Shown here: positions 1 to 7,678 of the stretch, piece by piece
How the letters are laid out: every line of letters begins with the position of its first letter
How positions within the stretch are numbered: position 1 is the first letter of the stretch
Source: Alphaproteobacteria bacterium UBA998
Lineage (GTDB): Bacteria > Pseudomonadota > Alphaproteobacteria > Rickettsiales > UBA998
NCBI GenBank assembly: GCA_002291925.1
Contig: DBAY01000023.1
Coordinates: 1,833 to 34,710 of the forward strand
Direction of reading: 5' to 3'
DNA: 32,878 nt
Program-made: the position numbers and the translations under genes
The notes under the pieces: generated by a model
What the model saw: the letters and a program-made list of their open reading frames with translations, nothing else
What the model was told of the DNA's origin: nothing
Databases searched by the model: none

Positions 1-459
1 CATCTGGCCCCACGGCAGCACGTAGCCGATGAAGGCGGAGGCCATCATCATGAGCAGGATGATGATGCCGAGGAACCACAGCACTTCGCGCGGAGACTTG
101 TAGGAGCCATAGAACAGGCCGCGGAAGATGTGGATATAGGTGACGAGGAAGAACATCGACGCGCCGTTGGCGTGCAGGTAGCGCATCAGCCAGCCATAGT
201 TCACGTCGCGCATGATGCGCTCGACTGAATCGAAGGCGTAATCCACATGCGCCGTGTAGTTCATGGCCAGGAAGATGCCGGTGAGAATCTGCACCATCAG
301 CGCGATGCCGGCCAGCGAGCCGAAATTCCACCAGTAGGACAGGTTGCGCGGGGTGGGGTAATCCACCAGCTGCGCCTGCATAAAAGTGAAGATGGGGAGG
401 CGGTGATCAATCCAGCCCTTGACGCCGGGTTGTTGCGGGGTATCAGCCGTGGAAGCCAT
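1..459 (-). CDS. petB: Cytochrome b of the bc1 complex, N-terminal part (runs off the window)
   Basis: Cytochrome b is the quinol-oxidising membrane core of respiratory complex III. Only the first 153 codons are inside the window and the gene continues past base 1. The reverse-strand translation starts at the ATG at 459. It shows the transmembrane helix A region (about residues 46-66), the helix with the two haem-ligand histidines H96 and H110, and ends in the conserved GYVLPWGQM segment (145-153) of the Qo-site region. It lies 8 bp downstream of the Rieske gene, the usual petA-petB order, and a cytochrome c1 gene would be expected further on, outside the window. No frameshift is seen in the visible part. 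Identification rests on these motifs and the neighbour and is secure. Confidence 0.96.
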   Translation of the reverse strand, partial: MASTADTPQQPGVKGWIDHRLPIFTFMQAQLVDYPTPRNLSYWWNFGSLAGIALMVQILTGIFLAMNYTAHVDYAFDSVERIMRDVNYGWLMRYLHANGASMFFLVTYIHIFRGLFYGSYKSPREVLWFLGIIILLMMMASAFIGYVLPWGQM

Positions 460-467
460 GGTAAACT

Positions 468-1022
468 CTAGCCAATCTTGATGCGGTTGTCGGTGAGAAA
501 TGCATACGGGGGCACCACGAGGTTGTGCGGTGCCGGGCCTTTGCGGATGCGGCCGGACGTATCGTAGTGCGAGCCGTGGCAGGGGCAAAACCAGCCGTGA
601 TAGTCGCCGCTGCGGTTGCCAAGCGGCACGCAGCCGAGATGGGTGCACACGCCCACCATCACCAGCCACTGCTCCTTGCCCTGTTTGACGCGCTCAGCGT
701 CCGGCTGGGGGTCGGGCAGCTCGGTGAGCTTGACCGTCTGGGCTTCCTTGATTTCATCGGCGGTGCGGTGGCGGATGAAGACCGGCTTGCCGCGCCATTT
801 GATGGTGATCTGCTGGCCTTCGGCCACGGGCGTGAGGTCCAGCTCGGTGGAGGAGAGGGCCAGCGTGTCGGCGGCGGGGTTCATGCTGTCGATGAACGGC
901 CAGGCGACCGTGGCGGCGCCCACGGCGGCCATGGCCTGCGCGGTCAGCACGATGAAATCGCGGCGGGTGGCCTCAGGGGGCTGGATGGCAGGGGTGCCGG
1001 GAGCGGAGTCGGAATGGGGCAT
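468..1022 (-). CDS. petA: Ubiquinol-cytochrome c reductase iron-sulfur (Rieske) subunit
   Basis: This is the Rieske 2Fe-2S subunit of complex III, which passes electrons from quinol to cytochrome c1. The 184-residue protein has an N-terminal twin-arginine-type segment (TRRDFIVLTAQA, residues 19-30) leading into one transmembrane anchor (about 24-42), as is usual for Rieske proteins. Cluster ligands are visible in CTHLGC (C126, H128) and CPCHG (C146, H149), and C131 and C148 would form the conserved disulfide. The length matches alphaproteobacterial Rieske proteins. The start is the ATG at 1022. It is the first gene of the pet operon, 8 bp upstream of petB, with a promoter presumably in the 150 bp between it and tadA. 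Confidence 0.97.
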   Translation of the reverse strand: MPHSDSAPGTPAIQPPEATRRDFIVLTAQAMAAVGAATVAWPFIDSMNPAADTLALSSTELDLTPVAEGQQITIKWRGKPVFIRHRTADEIKEAQTVKLTELPDPQPDAERVKQGKEQWLVMVGVCTHLGCVPLGNRSGDYHGWFCPCHGSHYDTSGRIRKGPAPHNLVVPPYAFLTDNRIKIG

Positions 1023-1056
1023 AGGTCGTATCTTTAGATAAGGACTATCTTATGCA

Positions 1057-1107
1057 TTGCAATAGCAGAATGGGCGTATCCATACGCAACCTGCTTTTCC
1101 ATTGCAA
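1057..1107. repeat. Nested 51-bp inverted repeat between tadA and petA
   Basis: Three nested pairs of arms share one centre: TTGCAAT with ATTGCAA (1057-1063, 1101-1107), AGCAG with CTGCT (1064-1068, 1091-1095) and GCGTAT with ATACGC (1074-1079, 1082-1087), with small mismatched loops between them. No T-run follows on either strand, so it is not a clear intrinsic terminator. It lies in the leader of the pet operon, upstream of petA. Confidence 0.6.
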
Positions 1108-1171
1108 GCAGGATTGCGCCTGTTTTCCGCCTTGCCGGGGACTTGGCGCGCGGCTGTGGCCTGTGTGCCCG

Positions 1172-1621
1172 TCAGCGGCGGGCGGCGAAGAAGTCGCGCA
1201 GCAGCGCCGCGCACTCGGCTTCGCGGATGCCGCCATACACTTCCGGGCGGTGGTGGCAGGTGGGCTGGTGGAACACCCGTGCGCCCTGCTCGACGCCGCC
1301 GCCCTTGGGGTCATAGGCGCCGAAATAGACGCGCCGCAGCCTGGCAAAGGCGATGGCCTGCGCGCACATGGCGCAGGGCTCGAGCGTTACGTAGAGGTCG
1401 CAATCCTCGAGGAATTTGCTCTCACGTACGGCGCAGGCGGTGCGGATGGCGAGCAGCTCGGCATGGGCGGTGGGGTCACGGTCCGTCTCCACGCGGTTAT
1501 GGGCGGCGGCGAGCACGGTGCCCGCCGCATCCACGATGACCGCGCCGATGGGCACTTCCTGCGCACGCTCCGCCTGCGCGGCCTGGTCGAGGGCGTATGC
1601 CATGGGGGAGGACGTGGGCAT
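1172..1621 (-). CDS. tadA: tRNA-specific adenosine-34 deaminase
   Basis: TadA converts adenosine to inosine at the wobble base of tRNA-Arg(ACG) so that one tRNA reads several arginine codons. The 149-residue protein has the zinc-dependent cytidine/deoxycytidylate deaminase signature: HAE (H53, catalytic E55) and PCAMC (C83, C86). The downstream GAYDPKGGG segment is also typical of TadA. Length is normal for the family. The ATG at 1621 is the natural start; about 55 bp separate it from the stop of the preceding minus-strand gene. Guanine or other nucleobase deaminases share the fold, but the PCAMCAQAI and YDPKGG context favours TadA. Confidence 0.93.
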   Translation of the reverse strand: MPTSSPMAYALDQAAQAERAQEVPIGAVIVDAAGTVLAAAHNRVETDRDPTAHAELLAIRTACAVRESKFLEDCDLYVTLEPCAMCAQAIAFARLRRVYFGAYDPKGGGVEQGARVFHQPTCHHRPEVYGGIREAECAALLRDFFAARR

Positions 1622-1675
1622 GTTCAGGCGATAGCGTGCCGGGGCGGCTGGGGCAAGGGGTTTGCGTAAGAGCCA

Positions 1676-3088
1676 TCAGCCGACGGCGCGGCGGCCTTGC
1701 GCGGCGCCTTGCCGCACCAGCGCGCGGAAACCGCCGACGTTGCCGGTCAGCACATCACGCCGGGAGACGAGTTCGGGGACCCCGTCATCCAGCGGCATGT
1801 CGGCCATGCGTAGCGGGATGAGCTGGTCCATGCGGTCCTGAATGGCGGTTTCGTAGCCCTCCCACTTCGAATGGCAGACGATCGGCATCGCGCGTGTGGC
1901 GAGCACCGCTTCCGGGGTGCGCGGCAGGCCCTGCTGGCCGAGGCGTACCGCGTTGCGCAGCGCGCGGGCCACCACATGCTGCTGATCGCCCATGCCGAAA
2001 TAGCTGCCGGACTGGTGATTTTCGGTGTTGTGCCAGCGCAGCAGCTTCGTCTCCGGCCCGATGCGCACGCGCAGGGTGTAGTTCTGCGGCACATCGAAGC
2101 TGACGCGGATGCCGTGGGCGTCCGCCTCGCCGCCCTTGCCCTTGTGAATGCGCGTGAAGCGCAGGCTGCTCTCCTGCAGGGGCGGCAGGTTCATGCGGTC
2201 ATCCTGCGCCCGGTCATCGTCGTGTGCTGAGAGCACCTGATAAGGTATGGCGTCGTTCAGCTCGAAATCCAGCGGGGGCAGGGTGGGGTGGTAATCCTCC
2301 TCGCGCACCGGGGCGCTGCAGGGCATGAACATAGAGCGGCCCATCTGCTGGGCGTGCGACAGCCGGATGGCGCGGCTGCCCTGGATGAAGTGATCATTAT
2401 TGCCCTCAAGGTAGATGCCCGTGTAATGGCCCACCTGATGGCCGCCCGCGTCGCTGGTGCGCTGGGGGATGTTGGAGGCCGCCACCAGCACGATGCTGCG
2501 CAGGAGCGAGGAGATGTCTTTCGGCGCGAAGCCGGCCTTGCCCAGCTTCTGCTTGAGGCAGTTGGCAATCTGTTCGGCGAAGATGCTGCCGTAGCTGTCG
2601 CCGAAGAAGGTCACGTGCGACAGGCGCTTTTGCATTTCCGGCAGGGCAAGCCATTGGCCCTCGTCGTCTTTCAGGCTGGGCAGGAGGAACTGCTCGGTCC
2701 ATGCATTCGCATCGCCAGAGAAATAGTCATTGGGGTGCTCCAGAAAGGTGCGGGCATCCCCGGCGCGCCCGTAACGATGCTGGATCCAGCTGCCGCCCGC
2801 CCAACGCGTCGCCTGCGGGCTGTAGGCGACGGCGAAGAATTTGAGGCCGGTGCCATAGATGCCGCCGCCGCCCAGATGGCGCTCCAGCAGGTGTGATTTG
2901 TAATTGAGGGAATCGATCACCGGCGCCCCGTGGATGACGCCGCCCTCCACGGTCTGCACGCCGGGGAAGAAGACGACGGCAGGCCTGTTTTCGCGCAAGG
3001 CGTCGCGGAAGCTCCGCGCGGCGTCGGCCAGCGCCAGCGGGGAAAGGTCTGTATGGTCGGGGTGCGCCACGCGCTCATAGACTTGCAT
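1676..3088 (-). CDS. Hypothetical protein with a GDSYG hydrolase-like nucleophile motif
   Basis: I do not recognise this 470-residue protein. The most suggestive feature is FFGDSYGS (residues 161-168), which fits the GxSxG nucleophile elbow of alpha/beta hydrolases with S165 as candidate nucleophile, preceded by hydrophobic strand-like stretches such as AVVFFPGV (37-44). There is no signal peptide or transmembrane helix. Several His-rich stretches in the second half could supply an acid or histidine partner, but I cannot assign them. The frame stays open upstream to a TTG at 3124; I chose the ATG at 3088 because the extra twelve codons have only the TTG. It is followed by tadA on the same strand. 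A serine hydrolase role is inference only. Confidence 0.7.
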   Translation of the reverse strand: MQVYERVAHPDHTDLSPLALADAARSFRDALRENRPAVVFFPGVQTVEGGVIHGAPVIDSLNYKSHLLERHLGGGGIYGTGLKFFAVAYSPQATRWAGGSWIQHRYGRAGDARTFLEHPNDYFSGDANAWTEQFLLPSLKDDEGQWLALPEMQKRLSHVTFFGDSYGSIFAEQIANCLKQKLGKAGFAPKDISSLLRSIVLVAASNIPQRTSDAGGHQVGHYTGIYLEGNNDHFIQGSRAIRLSHAQQMGRSMFMPCSAPVREEDYHPTLPPLDFELNDAIPYQVLSAHDDDRAQDDRMNLPPLQESSLRFTRIHKGKGGEADAHGIRVSFDVPQNYTLRVRIGPETKLLRWHNTENHQSGSYFGMGDQQHVVARALRNAVRLGQQGLPRTPEAVLATRAMPIVCHSKWEGYETAIQDRMDQLIPLRMADMPLDDGVPELVSRRDVLTGNVGGFRALVRQGAAQGRRAVG

Positions 3089-3166
3089 GGGCCGTATTGT
3101 CGCGGACAGGCAAGGCGCGGACAAGGGTAATCCGCCCGTTCGTCATGCGCCTGTCACATGGCGGCG

Positions 3167-3661
3167 TTACTTCTTGCGGAACGCGTCGAGGGAGATGACC
3201 TGCGCCGTGCCTTCGGTGGTGTCCTCGCTCCCGTTATCGGGGATGAGCGGCGTGGCGTCGAAGGAGGCCTCGCTCATCGGCGTGGCGGCGGGGGTGCGGC
3301 GCGTGTGGAACTGCAGGCCGAACTTGATGGACGGGTCCGCGAAGGCGGTGAGGGACGCATAGGGAATCACCAGCTTTTCCGGGATGTTGTTGAAGCTCAG
3401 CATGACGGAGAACTGGTCTTCGTCCACCTGCAGATCCCAGAACTGGTGCTGGATGACGATGGTCATCTCCTGCGGGAAGCGCTCGCGCAGCTGTGGAGAG
3501 AGGCGCGCGCCGGGGAAGGTGGTGAGGAAGGAGATGTAGAAATGATGATCGCCCGGCAGCCCTTGGGTTGCCACCTGCGTCAGCGCCCGCCGCACCACGC
3601 TGCGCATGGCGTCATCGATCATGGCGGGGTAGTCCATGTGCGGGGCGGGGTCTTTCATCAT
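3167..3661 (-). CDS. sspB: SspB-family ClpXP adaptor (alphaproteobacterial type)
   Basis: SspB adaptors bind the tmRNA-encoded degradation tag and deliver tagged proteins to the ClpXP protease. The 164-residue protein has the expected build: a helical N-terminus (about residues 10-35), a beta-rich substrate-binding core containing HHFYISFLTTFPGARLS and the conserved IVIQHQFWDLQV stretch, a variable acidic tail and a short C-terminal VISLDAFRKK segment matching the ClpX-docking tail of the family. AGGA lies 7 bp before the first of two consecutive ATGs at 3661. It is about 86 bp downstream of ssrA on the same strand, which supports the assignment and suggests possible co-transcription. Core residue identities were not aligned, so this rests on architecture and context. 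Confidence 0.88.
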   Translation of the reverse strand: MMKDPAPHMDYPAMIDDAMRSVVRRALTQVATQGLPGDHHFYISFLTTFPGARLSPQLRERFPQEMTIVIQHQFWDLQVDEDQFSVMLSFNNIPEKLVIPYASLTAFADPSIKFGLQFHTRRTPAATPMSEASFDATPLIPDNGSEDTTEGTAQVISLDAFRKK

Positions 3662-3747
3662 GCGTCAGTCCTAGGTCTTTCGGGCATTATACCGTGGGCG
3701 GAACAACCCGGCCAAGGGCATTGGCCGCGCTGTCAGAATTTCAAAGT

Positions 3748-4080
3748 GGGAGGGCTTCTGTTGCCCGGTGCCCTCCCGAACCGCGTTTACTAACCGTGTA
3801 AGCGAGCTACCCTTAGGCAGCAGCGCGAACCGCTACGACGTTGTTGTCGTTGGCAGCAACAAGAGCCACGTTGTCGTTGGCATCTATAAAAATATGACCC
3901 GTTTACGACGGAATCATCCCGAGCAACAGTCAAGCCCTTTACTGCGTCTGTCGATCCTGATTCGCCCCCCTCACAAACCGCCAAATCTCGCTTATTCCGA
4001 GCGGCTTATGGTGGAGGCGCCGGGTTCTGCCCCCGGGTCCAAAACGCCTATTCTAACCCAACGTCTATTGCCATAGTCCA
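3748..4080 (-). ncRNA. ssrA: Two-piece (circularly permuted) tmRNA
   Basis: tmRNA rescues stalled ribosomes and tags the nascent peptide for proteolysis. On the minus strand the acceptor piece comes first and ends in CGCCTCC-A-CCA at 4009. After about 39 nt of spacer with a small hairpin, the coding piece begins near 3969 with GGGGGCG, which pairs with CGCCTCC over 7 bp including one G-U. CCGGG and CCCGG form the T-stem, and AGACGC and GCGTTT can form helix P2 between the two pieces. The tag frame runs from the GCC at 3881 to the TAA at 3815-3813. The 3' hairpin at 3748-3777 carries the loop CCGGGCAACAGAAG that I associate with alphaproteobacterial tmRNAs. The exact mature ends are estimates. 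The tag is unusually long and internally duplicated. Confidence 0.93.
3813..3881 (-). other. tmRNA tag reading frame with a nine-codon internal duplication
   Basis: Reading from the resume codon GCC at 3881, the tag consists of unit one ANDNVALVA, unit two ANDNNVVAV, then RAAA and TAA: 22 encoded residues plus the alanine carried by the tmRNA. The 13-nt string that spans ANDN occurs twice, exactly 27 nt apart (plus-strand positions 3843-3855 and 3870-3882), so the repeat is in frame. Tags in related bacteria that I know are roughly 10-15 residues, for example the Caulobacter tag AANDNFAEEFAVAA. The frame is inferred from the sequence, not from an experiment. Confidence 0.85.
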
Positions 4081-4094
4081 AGAAGGACAAAACT

Positions 4095-4123
4095 AATATA
4101 AGCGAGAACAGACCCGCTGTGAA
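4095..4123 (-). promoter_or_regulatory. Sigma-70-type promoter of ssrA
   Basis: On the minus strand TTCACA (4123-4118) and TATATT (4100-4095) are separated by exactly 17 bp. Each matches the sigma-70 consensus in five of six positions. The predicted start near 4088 sits just upstream of the acceptor part of the tmRNA. Confidence 0.75.
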
Positions 4124-4227
4124 GGGCTTTGCCGGATAAACAACAGAGAGTGAGCCTTCTTCAAATCTTCATTATTAGGCTTTGTTAATTGGCGGTAATA
4201 TTAGTTCTTGGAACTGAGCGTCAAATA

Positions 4228-5229
4228 ATGAAGACATCGCTGCTCCCGGACTATGAAATTGTCTACCTGCACCGGCCGGAGCAGATGCGAACGCCTTCAG
4301 GCGAACTGACACCTGATTTCAAAGCGATTTACGACCTTTACTGCCGGTGCTTCCGCCTGCAGGAGGAACAGCTTCCCGCCGAGGAGTTCATCGACCTGGT
4401 CACGCGGAATGCGCATTTCACCGACGCCGAGGAGGCGTGGGTAGGGTTGAAAAAGAACGGAAAACTCGTAGCGGCCGCCAATTACGGGGTTTACGCGGGC
4501 ACCGGCACGCCCGGCATCGACGGGACGATTCACGACATTTTCACCATGGTCGACCCGGAATCCCGCCAGCAGGGGGTTTTCCGGGCGCTTCTGGACGCCC
4601 GCATGGCCAAGGCGAAATCATTCGTCGGGAAAGAAGACGCCCACCTCGTGGCCTTTGCCGAGCAGAACAACCCGCTCCTGATGACGGCCTCGCAATACAT
4701 GGAAGACACCAAGGCCGCGCTGGACCAATGCATCCGCCGCACCGTGTTCGAGAAACAGGGCTACCGCACGCTCGGCTTCCGTTATCTTCAGCCGCCTTTG
4801 GGCTCCGGCGAGGCCAATACGTATCTGGATCTGGTGGTGCAGGGCGCGCCGGGAGACACCCTGCCTTCTGCGCTGGTGAAAGAGCATCTCTCCCGCTTTT
4901 TCGCCCAGTCCTTCCTGGAAGGCACTACTTTGGAGCACCCCACGGTGAGTGCCATGGCGAACGACCTGTCCTCCAGGGAGCAGCTCAGGCTGGAGCGGGC
5001 GGGAAAATTTGAGAAACTGGGCCGGGTTCTGAATATGTCCACGATGGAGCGCCTGCCCGAGGGACAGCAAGACCGCCTATTGGGTGACGTCTTCCCACGG
5101 TTGACACAGGAGCATTTTCGCGGGCAAAACCTTCAGAAATATGGGCTGCATGGGCAAGGCCACGCGCAGGGGCCCCATGTGGCAGAAGTACGTGCCCGTG
5201 ACGGCGCCACTGTCCAAGGGCGAGAGTAG
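4228..5229 (+). CDS. GNAT-like acetyltransferase domain protein
   Basis: This 333-residue protein most resembles the GCN5-related N-acetyltransferase fold. After an alpha/beta N-terminal part, the stretch IHDIFTMVDPESRQQGVFRALL has the layout of GNAT motif A, where an R/Q-x-x-G-x-G/A loop binds the acetyl-CoA pyrophosphate; here the loop is RQQGVF, a loose match. VFEKQGYRTLGFRYLQPPL looks like the C-terminal GNAT strands. About 120 further residues of helical sequence follow and have no function I recognise. The frame opens upstream at a TTG (4189), but I chose the ATG at 4228, which is preceded only by a weak GAG. It is divergent from ssrA and about 100 bp upstream of thyX. Substrate is unknown. 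Confidence 0.6.
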   Translation: MKTSLLPDYEIVYLHRPEQMRTPSGELTPDFKAIYDLYCRCFRLQEEQLPAEEFIDLVTRNAHFTDAEEAWVGLKKNGKLVAAANYGVYAGTGTPGIDGTIHDIFTMVDPESRQQGVFRALLDARMAKAKSFVGKEDAHLVAFAEQNNPLLMTASQYMEDTKAALDQCIRRTVFEKQGYRTLGFRYLQPPLGSGEANTYLDLVVQGAPGDTLPSALVKEHLSRFFAQSFLEGTTLEHPTVSAMANDLSSREQLRLERAGKFEKLGRVLNMSTMERLPEGQQDRLLGDVFPRLTQEHFRGQNLQKYGLHGQGHAQGPHVAEVRARDGATVQGRE

Positions 5230-5333
5230 ACACTTCGCTTGTTTTTAGCCGATGGTTGCGGTTGCCATGGCCGCCGTGGCAGGTATACATGAGTAGCTGA
5301 AACAACCGAAATCCCAGCCGTACGAGGACGGGC

Positions 5334-6266
5334 ATGCCCCTGAATGACATCCAGCGCGCCGAAGTGGCCGCGATCCGTGAAACCACCCAGCCGACCTACC
5401 GCGAGGTGGCCCCGGCGCTGGAGGAGATTCTTTACAAGCCCATCCCGCTGCTGGATCACGGCTTCATCCGCGTCATCGATTATATGGGCACGGATTCCGC
5501 CATCGTGCAGGCGGCGCGGGTGTCTTACGGCAAGGGCACCAAGAAAGTGAGCGAGGATGCGGGCCTGATTCGCTATCTGCTGCGCCACCGCCATACGACG
5601 CCGTTCGAGATGTGCGAGCTGAAGCTGCATATCAAGCTGCCCATCTTCGTGGCGCGCCAATGGATTCGCCACCGCACGGCGAACGTGAACGAGTATTCCG
5701 GCCGCTATTCCATCATGGACCGCGAGTTCTACGTGCCCGCCCCCGAGCATCTGGCGGCGCAGTCCGTCTCCAACCGGCAGGGCCGTGGCGACGTGCTGGA
5801 AGGCGAGGAAGCGGCGCGCGTGCTGGAGATTTTGAAAGAGGACTCGAAGCGCGCCTACCAGCATTATGAAGAGATGATGAACTGCACTGAGGAAGGTGTG
5901 GTGCTGGATGAGGGCAAGCAGGGGCTGGCCCGCGAGCTGGCGCGCATGAACCTCCCCGTCAACTTCTACACCCAGTGGTACTGGAAGATCGACCTGCATA
6001 ACCTCATGCATTTCATTGCGCTGCGCGCCGACCCGCATGCGCAGTACGAAATCCGCGTCTATGCCGAAGCGATGCTGGACATCCTGAAGCGCTGGGTGCC
6101 GACCACGGCGCAGGCGTTCCAGGATTACCGCATGGGCGCCGCCGAACTCTCCGCACAGGGGCTCGACGTCATCCGCCGCCGTCTGCGGGGGGAGGCGGTG
6201 ACGCAGGAGACTAGCGGCCTCAGCAAGCGGGAATGGGAAGAATTGATGAACGTGCTCGGAGCCTAG
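5334..6266 (+). CDS. thyX: FAD-dependent thymidylate synthase ThyX
   Basis: ThyX makes dTMP from dUMP using methylene-tetrahydrofolate and NADPH through bound FAD, replacing ThyA. The 310-residue protein has the diagnostic ThyX motif RHRTANVNEYS (R112-S122, pattern RHR-x7-S), the upstream RHRHTTPFEM segment (84-93) and the downstream FYTQWYWKIDLHNLMHFI and RADPHAQYEIR stretches of the active site. The length is on the long side but normal for alphaproteobacteria. GAGG lies about 6 bp before the ATG at 5334. The MAPEG gene begins 2 bp after its stop, so the two are probably one operon. Confidence 0.97.
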   Translation: MPLNDIQRAEVAAIRETTQPTYREVAPALEEILYKPIPLLDHGFIRVIDYMGTDSAIVQAARVSYGKGTKKVSEDAGLIRYLLRHRHTTPFEMCELKLHIKLPIFVARQWIRHRTANVNEYSGRYSIMDREFYVPAPEHLAAQSVSNRQGRGDVLEGEEAARVLEILKEDSKRAYQHYEEMMNCTEEGVVLDEGKQGLARELARMNLPVNFYTQWYWKIDLHNLMHFIALRADPHAQYEIRVYAEAMLDILKRWVPTTAQAFQDYRMGAAELSAQGLDVIRRRLRGEAVTQETSGLSKREWEELMNVLGA

Positions 6267-6268
6267 CC

Positions 6269-6682
6269 ATGCAACCACTTGATATCGCGGCCCTCATCAC
6301 GGCCGCCACCATCCTGCTGTTTCAGGTGGTCTCCTTCAACGTGGGCCGCGCCCGCGGCAAATACGGCGTGCAGGCGCCGTCCACCACGGGACCGGAAGGC
6401 TTCGAGCGTGCCTTCCGCGTGCAGATGAACACGCTGGAGCAGCTGGCCTTTTTCCTCCCCGCGCTGTGGCTGTTTGCGATCTACATGCCTTACGTCTGGC
6501 CGCTCGCAGGATTCGGCGGGCTGTGGATTGTCGGGCGCATCCTCTACGCGCAGGCCTATTACAAAAACCCCGCCAAACGCACGCCCGGCTTTGTTATGGC
6601 CATGTTTGGGGCCAACGCTTTGCTGCTGGGCGGCATCATTGGTCTCGTGATGGACATGTCTGGTGCCGGTGTGTCGCTCTAG
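6269..6682 (+). CDS. MAPEG-family membrane protein
   Basis: This 137-residue protein has four hydrophobic helices (about residues 6-24, 50-73, 77-94 and 108-128), the layout of the MAPEG superfamily of glutathione/eicosanoid-metabolism membrane proteins. The conserved segment RVQMNTLEQLAFFLPALWLFA (about 49-69) carries the E-x-x-x-F-x-P pattern of the family, and RILYAQAYYKNPAKRTPGF matches its third-helix Tyr/Arg region. The ATG at 6269 is chosen because it starts at the first hydrophobic helix and lies 2 bp after the thyX stop; an upstream in-frame ATG at 6233 would overlap thyX. Whether it is a glutathione transferase in this organism cannot be told. Confidence 0.88.
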   Translation: MQPLDIAALITAATILLFQVVSFNVGRARGKYGVQAPSTTGPEGFERAFRVQMNTLEQLAFFLPALWLFAIYMPYVWPLAGFGGLWIVGRILYAQAYYKNPAKRTPGFVMAMFGANALLLGGIIGLVMDMSGAGVSL

Positions 6683-6772
6683 CGAGATGGGCTGCGTCCC
6701 TTAAAAATGCTGTGATATCAAAGCGTTCACTATCTTCATCATATCTTCAAATCTGCGTGATACACTCATGCG

Positions 6773-7678
6773 ATGCGAAGAAAAACGGGTCATCCTCCTT
6801 TCAAGCCTGCCAGCCCTGAGCAGCAACGCGCGGAACTGGCGGAGCTTTCCGCCGGATACTCCCCGCTTATCCGCTGGCAGCACATGCCGGTGCAGGGAGA
6901 AGAAGACGCGCCGGAAGTCACGGACGACCCTGCCGTGCAGCTGGAGATCTGGCAGGCTCGCTTTGGCGCGGCCAGTCCGAAAGAAGTGTGCCAGTCCCTC
7001 ATGGGTGACTTTTCCCGTATGCCCGGTCAGGGCGCCACGCTCTATCTCTCTGACGAGGGGGTGTACCCAGGCGATCCCCACCCTATCACCCTTGTGTACC
7101 GCAAAGGCGAGCTTCAGGCCCAGTTCAACCTGCAGGTCATGGAGCCGCTGGATCAGGCGCCCGAGGCCTATCTCGCCGATGCTTACGTGGATGCGCTCTC
7201 GGGTCAGGCGAAAGGACGCGGAACGGGACTGGGCGGGCAGATTACTCTACAGGTGATCGATACGCTGAAGCGCTTTCCTAACGTGGAGAAATTGCTGGTT
7301 CATGCCGAGAAAACAGGCAGCTATGCATGGGCAAAGATGGGATTTGAGCTGAACGAAGAAGCGTGGCGTGAGAACAAGCAACGGGTGCGCCAGCGCTTGG
7401 AGGAAGTGCGGGATCAGTTGCAAGGTGAGCCGCGCGTGGTGGAGTTGCTTGATAAAGCCCTGCTTCAGAGCGATCCCCGCCTTATGCGCGACATGATTCG
7501 CGGGTTGAAAAAGAAAACGTCGTTTGGCGTCGATCCGGAAAATACCGACCGCGCCCTGGATCTCGGCAAATTTCTTTTTCGCAACCTGCCGTGGGAAGGC
7601 CATTTCGATCTGAAAAACCCGGACTCCCACAAAGCCCTGGCCGATCATGTCGCCGGGCATGCCGCCGGGCGTGGCTAA
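6773..7678 (+). CDS. Hypothetical protein, possibly GNAT-like
   Basis: I do not recognise this 301-residue soluble protein with confidence. The middle has AYLADAYVDALSGQAKGRGTGLGG followed by a helix (QITLQVIDTLKRF) and then KLLVHAEKTGSYAWAKMGFEL. A Gly-rich loop, a helix and a terminal G-x-Y-x-W-A-x-x-G-F stretch are reminiscent of acetyltransferase-like folds, but this is only a resemblance. The last 100 residues are charged and helical. The start is the ATG at 6773; another ATG 5 bp upstream is in a different frame. The stop overlaps the convergent toxin gene by 4 bp. Confidence 0.6.
   Translation: MRRKTGHPPFKPASPEQQRAELAELSAGYSPLIRWQHMPVQGEEDAPEVTDDPAVQLEIWQARFGAASPKEVCQSLMGDFSRMPGQGATLYLSDEGVYPGDPHPITLVYRKGELQAQFNLQVMEPLDQAPEAYLADAYVDALSGQAKGRGTGLGGQITLQVIDTLKRFPNVEKLLVHAEKTGSYAWAKMGFELNEEAWRENKQRVRQRLEEVRDQLQGEPRVVELLDKALLQSDPRLMRDMIRGLKKKTSFGVDPENTDRALDLGKFLFRNLPWEGHFDLKNPDSHKALADHVAGHAAGRG

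Noticed and set aside
3089..3124. TTG start for the 470-residue protein at 3124
   Set aside because: The extra twelve residues have no supporting ribosome binding site; the ATG at 3088 is simpler.
3768..4076. 102-codon open frame across the tmRNA region
   Set aside because: It lies antisense to the tmRNA, whose paired acceptor and tag features explain the sequence fully.
5133..6278. Minus-strand open frame opposite thyX
   Set aside because: thyX has the RHR-x7-S motif and full length; the antisense frame has no motif and unnatural His/Leu/Arg content.
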